Assembly (NCBI GenBank): GCA_039818345.1
Contig: JBCBUC010000010.1
Coordinates: forward strand, 43,784-107,783
Length of the DNA: 64,000 nucleotides
Origin: Parvularcula sp039818345
GTDB taxonomy: Bacteria > Pseudomonadota > Alphaproteobacteria > Caulobacterales > Parvularculaceae
Direction of reading: 5' to 3'
The translations under genes were made by a program, and so were the position numbers. Shown one piece after another: positions 1 to 8,442 of this stretch. Under the pieces are notes generated by a model that saw nothing but the letters and a program-made list of their open reading frames with translations, searched no databases and was not told where the DNA came from. Every line of letters starts with the position of its first letter. The stretch's first letter is position 1.

Positions 1-1
1 C

Positions 2-622
2 CAAAGCACCCGGATTGTGGATGTCTATCACCACATAAAAGCAGCAAGAGACTTGCTCTTTAACCAGGTGATCACGTCCTTTTTAGAGATGGTCTTTGAC
101 GAGGCGCCGCTGCTGACGCAATCTCTTTCATTCGTCTACGGATCGGAACAGAATGTCCATCAAGACACCAGCTTTGTGGTGATGAACTCGCCCATGAAAC
201 TAGCTGCTGTGTGGATCGCGCTCGAGGACGTGGAAGAGGACGCAGGCGCATTGATTTATCATCCAGGAAGCCATCGCTGGGACGACCACGTATTCTCCGG
301 TCGCTACAAGCACTGGCACCGTCAACGCGATGGTGATGCGGGATACCAAGAGTGGGAAGATTGGTTCGCCGCTGAAGTCAAAGAACGCCAGTCAGAGCCC
401 CAAATGTTCCGGGCCAAGAAGGGTGATGTGCTTTTTTGGCATGCTGGCCTCGCCCATGGCGGCGGTCCGATCGGCGCGCACAAGCCGACAAGACGCAGCC
501 TCGTGGCCCATTACTGTCCGCGGTCGAAAAGACCCTATTACCATGTCTACGCCCCCCGCACCCGGAGGATCTATCGAGAGGGCGCGCAGCGCTGGTCCAC
601 GCGGTACTATATCGGTCGATAA
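2..622 (+). CDS. Phytanoyl-CoA dioxygenase (PhyH) family protein, 5' end outside window
   Basis: C-terminal part of a non-haem Fe(II)/2-oxoglutarate oxygenase. The frame is open to the left edge, so the true start lies upstream; about 207 residues are visible and PhyH proteins are usually 250-300. Visible are the HxD iron-binding pair (VHQDTSF, bases about 158-166), a distal histidine in HAGLAHGGG (about bases 440-466), and an arginine (RRSL) where the family holds the 2-oxoglutarate carboxylate. The substrate cannot be told; many bacterial homologues hydroxylate small molecules or lipids. The next gene faces it convergently 9 bases away. Confidence 0.85.
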   Translation, partial: QSTRIVDVYHHIKAARDLLFNQVITSFLEMVFDEAPLLTQSLSFVYGSEQNVHQDTSFVVMNSPMKLAAVWIALEDVEEDAGALIYHPGSHRWDDHVFSGRYKHWHRQRDGDAGYQEWEDWFAAEVKERQSEPQMFRAKKGDVLFWHAGLAHGGGPIGAHKPTRRSLVAHYCPRSKRPYYHVYAPRTRRIYREGAQRWSTRYYIGR

Positions 623-631
623 CCCAGCCAA

Positions 632-1294
632 TTAATCAGACTGCGGAGTGGTAAGGTAGCTGTACAGCATATCGCGGTAAGCCAGGATCTTATCCTCGTC
701 GCCGGGATTAAGATGCGGCGGAATCGTCGGCCGAAGAAAGGCCACCTTCTCTAAGAAAATCACATTGAGGAAGTGATTGAGCATGAGCGAGGCGGCGCGC
801 AGGTCATGCCGGACAATATCGTCTTGGTAAGGCCTCAGTGCTTCGTAAAGCCCATCGAAGGCTTGGTCGGCCAGAGCGGTGACTCGCGGTAATTCAGGTT
901 CTTCGTTGTGGCGCCGATAGGTCATCATCGCACGCATCACACCTTTTTCCGTCATCATTTGGGAATGGGCTGCACGGATAATCAGCTCAATGGCTGCTTT
1001 GAGGTCGGGAACACCGCCCGCCTCACCGGCCAGCGAATAGCCCTCGACGCTTCGCTCTTCCTTCAGCGTCGCGATACGCTCTTCCACCCGGTCATATCGT
1101 CGTTCAATCAGCGCGGGAAGCAACGCGGCTTTGTCGTCAAAGTGGCTATAGACTGAACCAACAGCGACGCCCGCCGCCTGCGCAATCTCAGCAATCGAGA
1201 GATGGTCAAACTCCCGCTCCATCAACAATTCTTCCAACGCCGACAAAATCTTATCACGAGTGACAAGCGCCCTCTTCTGCTGTGGCTTTTTCAT
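632..1294 (-). CDS. TetR/AcrR-family transcriptional regulator
   Basis: A 220-residue one-component repressor. The N-terminal helix-turn-helix (LSIAEIAQAAGVAVGSVYSH, residues about 32-51) is a textbook TetR DNA-binding domain; the C-terminal helical part (residues 70-215) would bind an unidentified ligand. ATG start at 1294. It is divergent from the CPBP protease gene. A near-perfect 20-bp palindrome lies 20 bases upstream of its start codon, so it probably represses itself and the protease gene (inference). Nothing in the sequence tells the inducer. Confidence 0.9.
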   Translation of the reverse strand: MKKPQQKRALVTRDKILSALEELLMEREFDHLSIAEIAQAAGVAVGSVYSHFDDKAALLPALIERRYDRVEERIATLKEERSVEGYSLAGEAGGVPDLKAAIELIIRAAHSQMMTEKGVMRAMMTYRRHNEEPELPRVTALADQAFDGLYEALRPYQDDIVRHDLRAASLMLNHFLNVIFLEKVAFLRPTIPPHLNPGDEDKILAYRDMLYSYLTTPQSD

Positions 1295-1313
1295 GATCGC
1301 GGCCTTACAGATC

Positions 1314-1343
1314 TTGAATTTGAATTCATATTCACTTTATAGA
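1314..1343 (+). promoter_or_regulatory. TetR operator inside a candidate divergent promoter
   Basis: The 20-mer TGAATTTGAATTCATATTCA at 1315-1334 equals its reverse complement at 18 of 20 positions. It sits between a -35-like TTGAAT (1314-1319) and a -10-like TATAGA (1338-1343), 18 bases apart, reading toward the protease gene at 1412. A repressor dimer pair here would cover the promoter spacer. The palindrome is seen directly; the promoter assignment and its ownership by the adjacent TetR gene are inferred. Confidence 0.6.
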
Positions 1344-1411
1344 AGGAAAGGAAACAGGCCGTTACATCCGATAACGCGGCGGCCGTGGTGGACATCATTG
1401 GGAGAGATGAC

Positions 1412-2080
1412 ATGCGTGCTTTGATCGAAATTCTTGTTGTGACAGCGATTTGGGCGGGACTGATTATGGCCCGGATACCGCACACAGCGCCCATTGCCAT
1501 GCTCGCTTCGATTATCGCCATCACGATTTTTCAGCTCACGCGGAAAGAGGGTTGGTCGGATCTGGGGCTTCGTTTTCCTCGAAACTGGAAAGGCTTTGGT
1601 GCGGGGACGCTCGCAACGATCGGGGTGTTTGCGTCGATTGTGGTGCTTTCGCCCCTTGTCTTCCAACTGGCTGATAGCCTCACCGGCGGGGCCGAGCGCG
1701 AGCTCCCCGAGGTGGCGACAGTCGCGCAACTCTTGATGCTGTTGCTGCTCAGTTGGACCTCAGCCGCCATCGGCGAGGAGATGGTGTTTCGCGGCTTCTT
1801 AATGACCCGTCTCGCCGAAATGTTTGGCCGTTCTGCCATAAGCTGGGTGGTGGCCCTCGTCTTCAGCTCAATCATTTTCGGCGCGCTGCATGCCTATCAG
1901 GGGATCAATGGCATTTTGGTCACCGGCCTGGTTGGGTTTATCTTCGGGGTTTGGTACTTGATCGGTCGCCGGAACCTCCTGCCACTGATGATCGCCCACG
2001 GCCTTGTCGATACGATGAGCGTTGTTGCGCTTTATCTCGTGGAGACTGGCGCCATCCCACCAGAGGCTGTGGGCCTCTAA
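1412..2080 (+). CDS. CPBP (CAAX-like/Abi) intramembrane metalloprotease
   Basis: Membrane-embedded glutamic-type protease of the CPBP family, 222 residues and mostly hydrophobic. The family motifs are present in order: EEMVFRG (EExxxR), GALHAY (the FxxxH region) and HGLVD. Start chosen at ATG 1412 because GGAGAG (1401-1406) is spaced 5 bases from it; a GTG at 1385 would add nine residues but has no ribosome-binding site. Bacterial members process peptides or confer bacteriocin self-immunity; the role here is unknown. Divergent from the TetR gene, and its stop overlaps the end of the convergent GNAT gene by 4 bases. Confidence 0.85.
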   Translation: MRALIEILVVTAIWAGLIMARIPHTAPIAMLASIIAITIFQLTRKEGWSDLGLRFPRNWKGFGAGTLATIGVFASIVVLSPLVFQLADSLTGGAERELPEVATVAQLLMLLLLSWTSAAIGEEMVFRGFLMTRLAEMFGRSAISWVVALVFSSIIFGALHAYQGINGILVTGLVGFIFGVWYLIGRRNLLPLMIAHGLVDTMSVVALYLVETGAIPPEAVGL

Positions 2081-2568
2081 GGGGTTGATGGGTCGATCGT
2101 CTTAATCAAGTAGCGCACTTTTTTCTCACGCTCGAGAAGCTCCGCCTGCCCGACATCGATAAATCCCATCTGTTGATGGAATGCGTCGGAGGCTGGGTTG
2201 GGCGGGCTGATATTCACTTCGCAAGTCACCATCGCGTAGCCTGCCATACGTGCCTTCTCAAAAAGCGCCTCATAGAACCGGCGCGCATACCCCTTTCCGC
2301 GCTGGTCGGACGAGACGATGATCCGATCAACATAGATAAAGCGCTCATAGCGTTCACGAAACCAGAGAAAGTTCGGGCTATCATAAAGGGCGTCTTGGTT
2401 CACCGCGAGGAGAAACCCCCCTGCCCCCTCCTCGACTTGAAGCGCCAGAAACGACGCTTCGACCAAACCGCGCAACCCAGCATGATCGAGTTCCGAGGTT
2501 TCCTGAGCATGATCGTTGTTCAGCTGAAGGACGGCATCAAGATGCTGGTCTTTGATCGCAGAAAGCAT
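2077..2568 (-). CDS. GNAT-family N-acetyltransferase
   Basis: A 163-residue acetyl-CoA-dependent acetyltransferase. The acetyl-CoA pyrophosphate-binding loop (SSDQRGKGYARR, about residues 86-97) follows strand beta-4 (IYVDRIIV). The acceptor is not predictable. It starts 7 bases after the stop of cysS on the same strand, so the two are probably co-transcribed. Its own stop overlaps the stop of the convergent CPBP gene. Confidence 0.85.
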   Translation of the reverse strand: MLSAIKDQHLDAVLQLNNDHAQETSELDHAGLRGLVEASFLALQVEEGAGGFLLAVNQDALYDSPNFLWFRERYERFIYVDRIIVSSDQRGKGYARRFYEALFEKARMAGYAMVTCEVNISPPNPASDAFHQQMGFIDVGQAELLEREKKVRYLIKTIDPSTP

Positions 2569-2575
2569 GGTCGGC

Positions 2576-3949
2576 CTAACTCCGACGCCATGTGGCGCCG
2601 TCAGGTCCGTCTTCGATCACGATCCCTTCTGCGGTGAGCTGATCACGAATTTCATCCGCACGCGCAAAATTCTTCGCCTTTCGCGCCTCCGCTCTTTCAA
2701 CCAAGAGCGCATCAAAGCGTGCAGCATCATCGTCACTGCCTCCGCCCTGGAACCAAACCTCTTCGGTTTCATGCAATAGCCCCAAAAGCTGACCGCTCGC
2801 CCGCAAGGAAGATGCCGCCTCCGCGCTGCCGCCCTGTGCTGCTTCGCGCAACTCATGGAGCGCTGCGAAAGCTGCGGGCGTGTTAAGGTCATCGCTAAGC
2901 GCCGCACGAACGCGATCGGACACCTCACCGATCTCCGCGTCACCAGCGGCGCGATAGAACTTATCGAGTTGCGCCTTCGATGACGCCAAGAGATCATCGG
3001 ACCATTCCAAAGGCTGGCGATACTGCGCGGATAAAAGCGCCATACGGAGCACCTCACCATGCCAATCGTCGAGAAGCTCCGAAGGCCGTACAATGTTGCC
3101 GATGGATTTGGACATTTTCTCTGCCCCCATCCGCAGCATGCCATTGTGCATCCAGTACCGGGCCAAGGGCACATCGCCGAGATCCGAGGCACAGCAGCTC
3201 TGGGCAATCTCATTTTCATGGTGCGGGAAGCGAAGATCCTGCCCACCGAGATGAAGATCGATCGGACTTCCAAGCACCGCGTCGATCATGGCGGAGCATT
3301 CGATGTGCCATCCGGGGCGTCCTCGTTCCTTCAAACCCCAATGCGGCGGCACGTCCCAGCCCGGCATGTTATCGGTGGACGGCTTCCATAGAACAAAATC
3401 CGCCGCGTCGCGTTTGTAAGGCGCGACCTCCACCCGAGCACCGGCGACCATCGCATCACGATCAAGCCGGCTGAGCCCGCCATAATCCCCATAGGCTTGG
3501 GTATCGAAGAGAACGTGCCCCTCAGCGGCGTAAGCAAATCCCTTCTCCATGAGGGTGCTGATCATCGCCTGCATCGGCCCGATATGCTCGGTCGCCTTGG
3601 GTTCAAAGTCCGGCGGCAAGCAGCCAAGCGCCGCCAGGTCATGGTGGTAGGCCTTGGTGGCACGCGCGGTGATGACGCTGATCTCAACGCCCTCGTCGGC
3701 TGCTCCTTTGATGATCTTGTCGTCGACATCCGTCAGGTTCCGCGCATACCGCACGTGATTGTGACCATAGATCTCGCGTAGGAGACGGACGGTTTGATCA
3801 GCAACAACACCGGCCCTTGCGTTACCGATATGCGGCTCTGAATAGACTGTCGGCCCGCAGCAATAGACCGTCACAAGCGACGGGTTTGCGGGCTCAAACG
3901 GCACTTTTTTGCCGCGGAAGGTGTCAGTCAGAAAAACATCGGTGGTCAT
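2576..3949 (-). CDS. cysS: Cysteinyl-tRNA synthetase
   Basis: Class I aminoacyl-tRNA synthetase that charges tRNA-Cys in the cytoplasm; 457 residues, normal for the family. Visible are the zinc-site cysteines (YCCGPTVY), the HIGH-type motif HIGN at residues 40-43, the central zinc ligands near WHIECSAM and HHENEIAQS, and the KMSKS loop (EKMSKSIGN) near residue 280. Start at 3949 (MTTDVF) rather than 3991 because GAGGGG lies 3 bases upstream of that ATG and the extra 14 residues do not look conserved. Followed by the GNAT gene. Confidence 0.97.
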   Translation of the reverse strand: MTTDVFLTDTFRGKKVPFEPANPSLVTVYCCGPTVYSEPHIGNARAGVVADQTVRLLREIYGHNHVRYARNLTDVDDKIIKGAADEGVEISVITARATKAYHHDLAALGCLPPDFEPKATEHIGPMQAMISTLMEKGFAYAAEGHVLFDTQAYGDYGGLSRLDRDAMVAGARVEVAPYKRDAADFVLWKPSTDNMPGWDVPPHWGLKERGRPGWHIECSAMIDAVLGSPIDLHLGGQDLRFPHHENEIAQSCCASDLGDVPLARYWMHNGMLRMGAEKMSKSIGNIVRPSELLDDWHGEVLRMALLSAQYRQPLEWSDDLLASSKAQLDKFYRAAGDAEIGEVSDRVRAALSDDLNTPAAFAALHELREAAQGGSAEAASSLRASGQLLGLLHETEEVWFQGGGSDDDAARFDALLVERAEARKAKNFARADEIRDQLTAEGIVIEDGPDGATWRRS

Positions 3950-4169
3950 CGGCCCCTCATGGCTGGCGCCGCCCGATCTGACAATCGGCATCGTAAAGCG
4001 CGCCGATGCTGCGCTGCATCAACAGTGGTGAGACCGGACGCCGCGCTCATCTGGTTGGAAATTCTCCGCGTTGGCTCCATCTCTTCGTTTGCCGCCCACT
4101 CACGAGGTGAGGGAAAAGCGCGGTCACATCGGTGCCTTAACCGGCCCCCGAACAAGATAGGACAGACCC

Positions 4170-4799
4170 ATGAGCGTCATTGCCTACGACGAGATCGTAG
4201 CTCCAGAAGCTGCAGACGAACCGAATGTATCTTCCAAGCCTAGCCGCGCGGAAGCCGAAGCGGCCGTGCGGACCTTAATCCGCTGGGCCGGCGACGATCC
4301 CACGCGAGAAGGCCTGATCGACACACCCAAGCGCGTCGCAAAAGCCTATGAAGAGTGGTTCAGCGGCTATCAGGAAGATCCAGAAGCGATCCTCGCCCGC
4401 GTCTTCGAAGAGGTCGACGGGTATGATGACATCGTACTCCTCAAGGACATCCGCCTTGAGAGCATGTGCGAGCATCACATCGCCCCGATCATCGGTACCG
4501 CGCATATCGCCTATATGCCGCACAAACGTGTGGTGGGCATCTCTAAGCTCGCTCGCTTGATCGACGCCTATGCGAAGCGGATGCAGGTGCAAGAGACCCT
4601 CACCGCGCAGATCGCTGGGACCTTGCAAAAGGTGTTGCAGCCCAGGGGTGTGGCCGTCATGATCGACGCAGAACACCAGTGCATGTCAACGCGCGGGGTT
4701 CATAAGAATGGCGTCGGGACCGTGACCACGCGTTTCACCGGTGTCTTCAATGAGAACCCTGCGTTGGAAACACGCTTTATGCGATTGATCGGTAAGTAG
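4170..4799 (+). CDS. folE: GTP cyclohydrolase I
   Basis: Converts GTP to 7,8-dihydroneopterin triphosphate, the first step of tetrahydrofolate (and queuosine-precursor) synthesis; 209 residues, a homodecamer in the family. The zinc ligands are in place: Cys100 and His103 in ESMCEHHI and Cys171 in EHQCMSTRG. The core runs from about residue 27 to the C-terminal TRFTGVF. The first 25 residues are a variable extension. hisI starts 7 bases downstream, so the two are probably one transcript. The 220 bases upstream (3950-4169) hold no gene and no promoter I can name. Confidence 0.97.
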   Translation: MSVIAYDEIVAPEAADEPNVSSKPSRAEAEAAVRTLIRWAGDDPTREGLIDTPKRVAKAYEEWFSGYQEDPEAILARVFEEVDGYDDIVLLKDIRLESMCEHHIAPIIGTAHIAYMPHKRVVGISKLARLIDAYAKRMQVQETLTAQIAGTLQKVLQPRGVAVMIDAEHQCMSTRGVHKNGVGTVTTRFTGVFNENPALETRFMRLIGK

Positions 4800-4806
4800 G
4801 CTCCTT

Positions 4807-5166
4807 TTGTGTATTGAAGAGACCAGCGATTTCCGTCCGCGGTTTTCTGCGGACGGACTTTTACCCGTGGTGACGGTCGAAGAGACCACGCGCCAGGTGT
4901 TGATGTTGGCCTATGCCAATCAAGAGGCCATTGATCTCACGCTCTCAACGGGTGACGCGCATTATTGGTCGCGCTCTCGCCAAGAATTGTGGCGCAAAGG
5001 CGCGACTTCTGGCCATGAGCAAAAGGTGAGCCGCGTCTTGACCGATTGCGATCAGGACACGTTGATTTACGAAGTCACACAAAAAGGGGCAGCTTGCCAC
5101 ACCGGGCGACCCCACTGTTTTTACCGTGAAGTGTCCGCCGACGGACTAACGTCCATCAGCGACTAA
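4807..5166 (+). CDS. hisI: Phosphoribosyl-AMP cyclohydrolase
   Basis: Opens the purine ring of phosphoribosyl-AMP in histidine synthesis. 119 residues with the family's metal sites visible: TDCDQDTLIY (Mg-binding aspartates) and the zinc cysteines in AACHTGRPHCFY. This is the stand-alone cyclohydrolase without the HisE pyrophosphohydrolase domain, as in most alphaproteobacteria. The reading frame offers a TTG start at 4807, 7 bases after folE; no ATG or GTG in frame leaves the conserved FRPRFSADGLLP start intact, so TTG is preferred. Confidence 0.95.
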   Translation: MCIEETSDFRPRFSADGLLPVVTVEETTRQVLMLAYANQEAIDLTLSTGDAHYWSRSRQELWRKGATSGHEQKVSRVLTDCDQDTLIYEVTQKGAACHTGRPHCFYREVSADGLTSISD

Positions 5167-5175
5167 CGGCGCCGC

Positions 5176-6915
5176 TTAATCATCACCCTGTTGGAAATGA
5201 GGCGCGTTGTCAGCAGCATGCGCACGCAGCGGCTTTTTGTCGGTCTTCCCCGTAGCGCCGCGAGGCAGCGGCTGTGGTGACAGCCAATAGCGCGTGGGGA
5301 CCTTAAAGGCCGCAAGGTGTTCACGCGCATGGGCTTGCAGGCCCGCGGCATCGATCGTTCCTTCGCCATAAACCGCCGCGCCGACCGCTTCACCCAGACG
5401 TTCATGGGGCACACTGAAGACTGCGGCTTCGGTTACGCCGTCAAACTGAAGAAGCACGTTCTCGACCTCAAGGCAGGAAATATTCTCCCCGCCGCGGATG
5501 ATCATGTCTTTCAGGCGATCCATGATCACGAGATATCCTTCCGCATCAACAACACCAACGTCGCCTGTTCGGAACCAGCCATCAGGAAAGAAAGCTTTGG
5601 CGTTGGCGTCTTCGTTGTTGAGGTAGCCCTTCATGACGCCTGGACTGCGGATACACACCTCGCCGATCTCACCATCCGGCAGGCGTTCACCCGCCTCATT
5701 GAAGGTGGCAATGTCCGTCACCGGAGGAACGACCCGCCCCGTTGCATCCGGCTTCCGAATGTAATCCGCCAAGCCGATAATCGTCCCCATGGCGTTGGTC
5801 TCGGTCAGGCCATAGCCCGATGACGAGGTGATGTTTGGATGGGTTTCTCCTTGCGACACGACATGGGACGCTGGGCGCTTCGCGCCGCCTGAACCAAGGT
5901 CGACCAAAGTATCGAGGTCACCTGGCTGAGCCGCTGTCAGAAGTTCCTGCAGCATCGTTGGCACACCGACAAAATTGGTGAGCTTTTCATCTTTGATCAC
6001 CTGCGCGGCTTCGGATGGGTTCCATTTGTAGACAAAGACTACCTTCCGACCAATGAGGTAACTGAGAAGGAAAATCGAATGCAGCGCCGTCACGTGGAAC
6101 AGTGGCAGCGCCATCAATATGCCCGCGTTAGCTGGTTTGGTCGGAATTTCAGGCCGGACCCGTTGATAAAGCTCTTGGACGAACGCCCAGGACAGAACTG
6201 TGCTCACCACACCGCGATGGGTCAGCTGTGCCGCCTTTGGAAAACCTGTCGAGCCTGAGGTAAACATCAGGGCAAAGACGCTTTCAGGATCGATCGGCGT
6301 TGTCGGCACGTCCGTTGAGATTGATTCATCGCCCAAGATGGCGCGTAAGGAAGCGTCCTGACCAGGGACATCGTCCCGTCCAGCGATCAGTGTCAGGCCG
6401 AGTTTTTCCTTAAGCGGCATCAACATGTCAGCACGCTTATCATCGACAACAACCATTTTGGTTTCTGCTGTCTCAACGCCGTAGCGCAGCTCTTCGCCTT
6501 GCCACCATGAATTGAGCGGCACGACGGTTGCGCCCGACGCAACAACACCAATGAACGCCATGCACCATTCTGGATAGTTGCGCATCGCGATGGCCACGTT
6601 GTCGCCAGGTCCGACCCCTTGACCGATGAGCCAATTGGCAAACCGCATGCTCCGTGCCCAAACTTCGGCGGTGGTGTAGCGCTCCTCGCCGTAGACGATC
6701 AGTGTCGAGGTCGCGAATTCAGCGGTCTTGGATGCCAAGACATCACGCAACGACATTTCTGAAAGGGCAAACACGCGATCATATTGCACACCGCGGATTT
6801 CCTTGGGGACGACTGCGAAAGGGCCACCTTCGGACAGGATTTTTTCGACGGCTTCATGCAATTCGTCGACGGAGATGGGTTCAATATCGGTGACAGCAGC
6901 CAAGTCGTCCTCCAC
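5176..6915 (-). CDS. AMP-dependent acyl-CoA synthetase / ligase
   Basis: Adenylate-forming enzyme (ANL superfamily) of 579 residues that would activate a carboxylic acid to acyl-AMP and then acyl-CoA. Motifs: the phosphate loop MFTSGSTGFPKAAQLTH, the A5 motif GYGLTETN, the A7 motif GWFRTGDVG, the hinge DRLKDMIIRGGENIS and the catalytic C-terminal lysine in PRGATGKTDKK. Chain length is not readable from sequence. The apparent start is GTG at 6915 with no clear ribosome-binding site, so the first ~60 residues are less certain. Divergent from the inositol-phosphatase gene. Confidence 0.92.
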   Translation of the reverse strand: MEDDLAAVTDIEPISVDELHEAVEKILSEGGPFAVVPKEIRGVQYDRVFALSEMSLRDVLASKTAEFATSTLIVYGEERYTTAEVWARSMRFANWLIGQGVGPGDNVAIAMRNYPEWCMAFIGVVASGATVVPLNSWWQGEELRYGVETAETKMVVVDDKRADMLMPLKEKLGLTLIAGRDDVPGQDASLRAILGDESISTDVPTTPIDPESVFALMFTSGSTGFPKAAQLTHRGVVSTVLSWAFVQELYQRVRPEIPTKPANAGILMALPLFHVTALHSIFLLSYLIGRKVVFVYKWNPSEAAQVIKDEKLTNFVGVPTMLQELLTAAQPGDLDTLVDLGSGGAKRPASHVVSQGETHPNITSSSGYGLTETNAMGTIIGLADYIRKPDATGRVVPPVTDIATFNEAGERLPDGEIGEVCIRSPGVMKGYLNNEDANAKAFFPDGWFRTGDVGVVDAEGYLVIMDRLKDMIIRGGENISCLEVENVLLQFDGVTEAAVFSVPHERLGEAVGAAVYGEGTIDAAGLQAHAREHLAAFKVPTRYWLSPQPLPRGATGKTDKKPLRAHAADNAPHFQQGDD

Positions 6916-7062
6916 TTCAGCAATTTTTATTTGGTGTTAGGGGCGTTGTACCCCGAGATCGGGCAAGAGCAATGCCGTGAACTGCCAAGGAGTTTTGCAG
7001 GCTTTGCAATCCTCAAGAGACCCAGCTATCCGCCGGGGCCGCACCCTACCAGGAGAACGCCC

Positions 7063-7854
7063 GTGCCCCATGTTTCGCCGCTGCTCAATGTGATGATCAG
7101 CGCCGCCCGCGATGCAGCAAAGCACCTGCGGCGTGATTACTTCGAACTCGAGAACCTTCAGGTCATGCGCAAGGGCGCAGCGGACTTCGTTACCAAGGCT
7201 GACCTCGCCGCAGAGGAGGCCATCCGCTATTCCCTCACCAAGGCACGTCCTAAGTTTGGCCTGATCATGGAAGAAAGCGGCGTGATTGAGGGCACGGACA
7301 ATTCCAATCGGTTCATCGTCGACCCACTCGATGGCACCACGAACTTTATGCACGGTATGCCGCAGTTTTGTATTTCGATCGGACTGGAGCGCGACCGCGA
7401 ACCCTTTGCCGGAGTGATTTACGCTCCAGTATTGGATGAACTCTATTATGCGGAAAAAGGTTTTGGTGCGTTCATGAACGATACGCGCCTTCGGGTATCG
7501 GGCCGCGAAGATCCGTCCGAGGCACTTGTTGGCTGCGGGTTCCCCTTTAAAGGTCGGCCGGGACGACAGGAGAGCTTGGAAGAAGCGGATCGTGTCCTGT
7601 CTGAAACGGCCGGTGTGCGTCGCTTTGGCTCAGCCGCATACGATCTTTGTATGACCGCGTCGGGCAAGCTGGACGGGTATTGGGAGCGCGGCCTGAACCC
7701 TTGGGACATCACCGCCGGGATCGTCTTGGTCCGCGAAGCCGGCGGTGAGGTGTCGACCATCGATGAGAATGCCGGCCGGCCGCATCTTGAGGGTCAACTG
7801 TTGGCCTCTAACCAAGTGCTCCACAGACAGTTGAGAACCATGCTGCAAGGTTAA
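7063..7854 (+). CDS. suhB: Inositol-1-monophosphatase family phosphatase (SuhB-like)
   Basis: Mg-dependent, Li-sensitive-type phosphatase of 263 residues. Motifs in order: FVTKADLAAE (start of the metal-binding region), MEESG (metal-binding glutamate), DPLDGTTNF (the family's main metal motif) and NPWDITAG (the second motif). GTG start at 7063 chosen because AGGAG sits 7 bases upstream (7051-7055); upstream codons in the same frame are non-conserved. Likely substrate is inositol-1-phosphate or a related sugar phosphate; the SuhB name reflects alphaproteobacterial usage and does not prove the role in rRNA maturation. Confidence 0.92.
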   Translation: MPHVSPLLNVMISAARDAAKHLRRDYFELENLQVMRKGAADFVTKADLAAEEAIRYSLTKARPKFGLIMEESGVIEGTDNSNRFIVDPLDGTTNFMHGMPQFCISIGLERDREPFAGVIYAPVLDELYYAEKGFGAFMNDTRLRVSGREDPSEALVGCGFPFKGRPGRQESLEEADRVLSETAGVRRFGSAAYDLCMTASGKLDGYWERGLNPWDITAGIVLVREAGGEVSTIDENAGRPHLEGQLLASNQVLHRQLRTMLQG

Positions 7855-7914
7855 GCATCGTAAGCGTAACCCCGCGGCCCCGCGCGCCGAAAAGCTCAAT
7901 ATCAGGAGAAAGTC

Positions 7915-8442
7915 ATGGCCGGAGCAGCATTCAACGTTCGCGAAGAAGGACGCGGAAGTCGTGTCCAAGACTATTGGCCCCTCATTGCGCTTATCGGTGT
8001 GTCAGCTCTTGGTGGGTACGCCATCGCCACCGGCTATGACACGTTCACCATGCGGAGCTTTATGCATGCCTTCATGGGCGTCTTTTTGTGCTTCTTTGCA
8101 CTCTTGAAAATCTTCAATCCGGTGGCCTTCAAGCGCGGCTTCACGATGTATGACCTGCTTGCCCGCCGTTTTAAGCCCTATGCCTTTGTCTACCCGTTTC
8201 TCGAGCTGGGCTTAGGTTTGGCTTATCTCAGCTTTTGGAACCCCACCGTCACCTACGCCGCGACGATTGTGCTTTTTAGCTTTGGGACGCTCGGTGTCAT
8301 CAGCGCGTTGCGACGGGGGCTAGATATCGATTGTCCGTGCATGGGTTCAATCCTCAGTGTACCTCTATCAACAGTGACGCTCACAGAAGACCTTGCCATG
8401 GTGGTGATGGCAGCCATCCTCTTGATACAGGTTAGCGGTTAG
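7915..8442 (+). CDS. MauE/DoxX-like redox-associated membrane protein
   Basis: A 175-residue inner-membrane protein with about four hydrophobic segments (roughly residues 24-42, 50-70, 93-113 and 122-140, with a fifth weak one at the end). A CPC pair in DIDCPCMGSI resembles the cysteine motif of MauE, which helps mature disulphide-rich amine dehydrogenase subunits. No mau genes are nearby, so the partner is unknown. It follows the phosphatase gene by 60 bases and its stop TAG overlaps the stop of convergent mutS. Confidence 0.7.
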   Translation: MAGAAFNVREEGRGSRVQDYWPLIALIGVSALGGYAIATGYDTFTMRSFMHAFMGVFLCFFALLKIFNPVAFKRGFTMYDLLARRFKPYAFVYPFLELGLGLAYLSFWNPTVTYAATIVLFSFGTLGVISALRRGLDIDCPCMGSILSVPLSTVTLTEDLAMVVMAAILLIQVSG

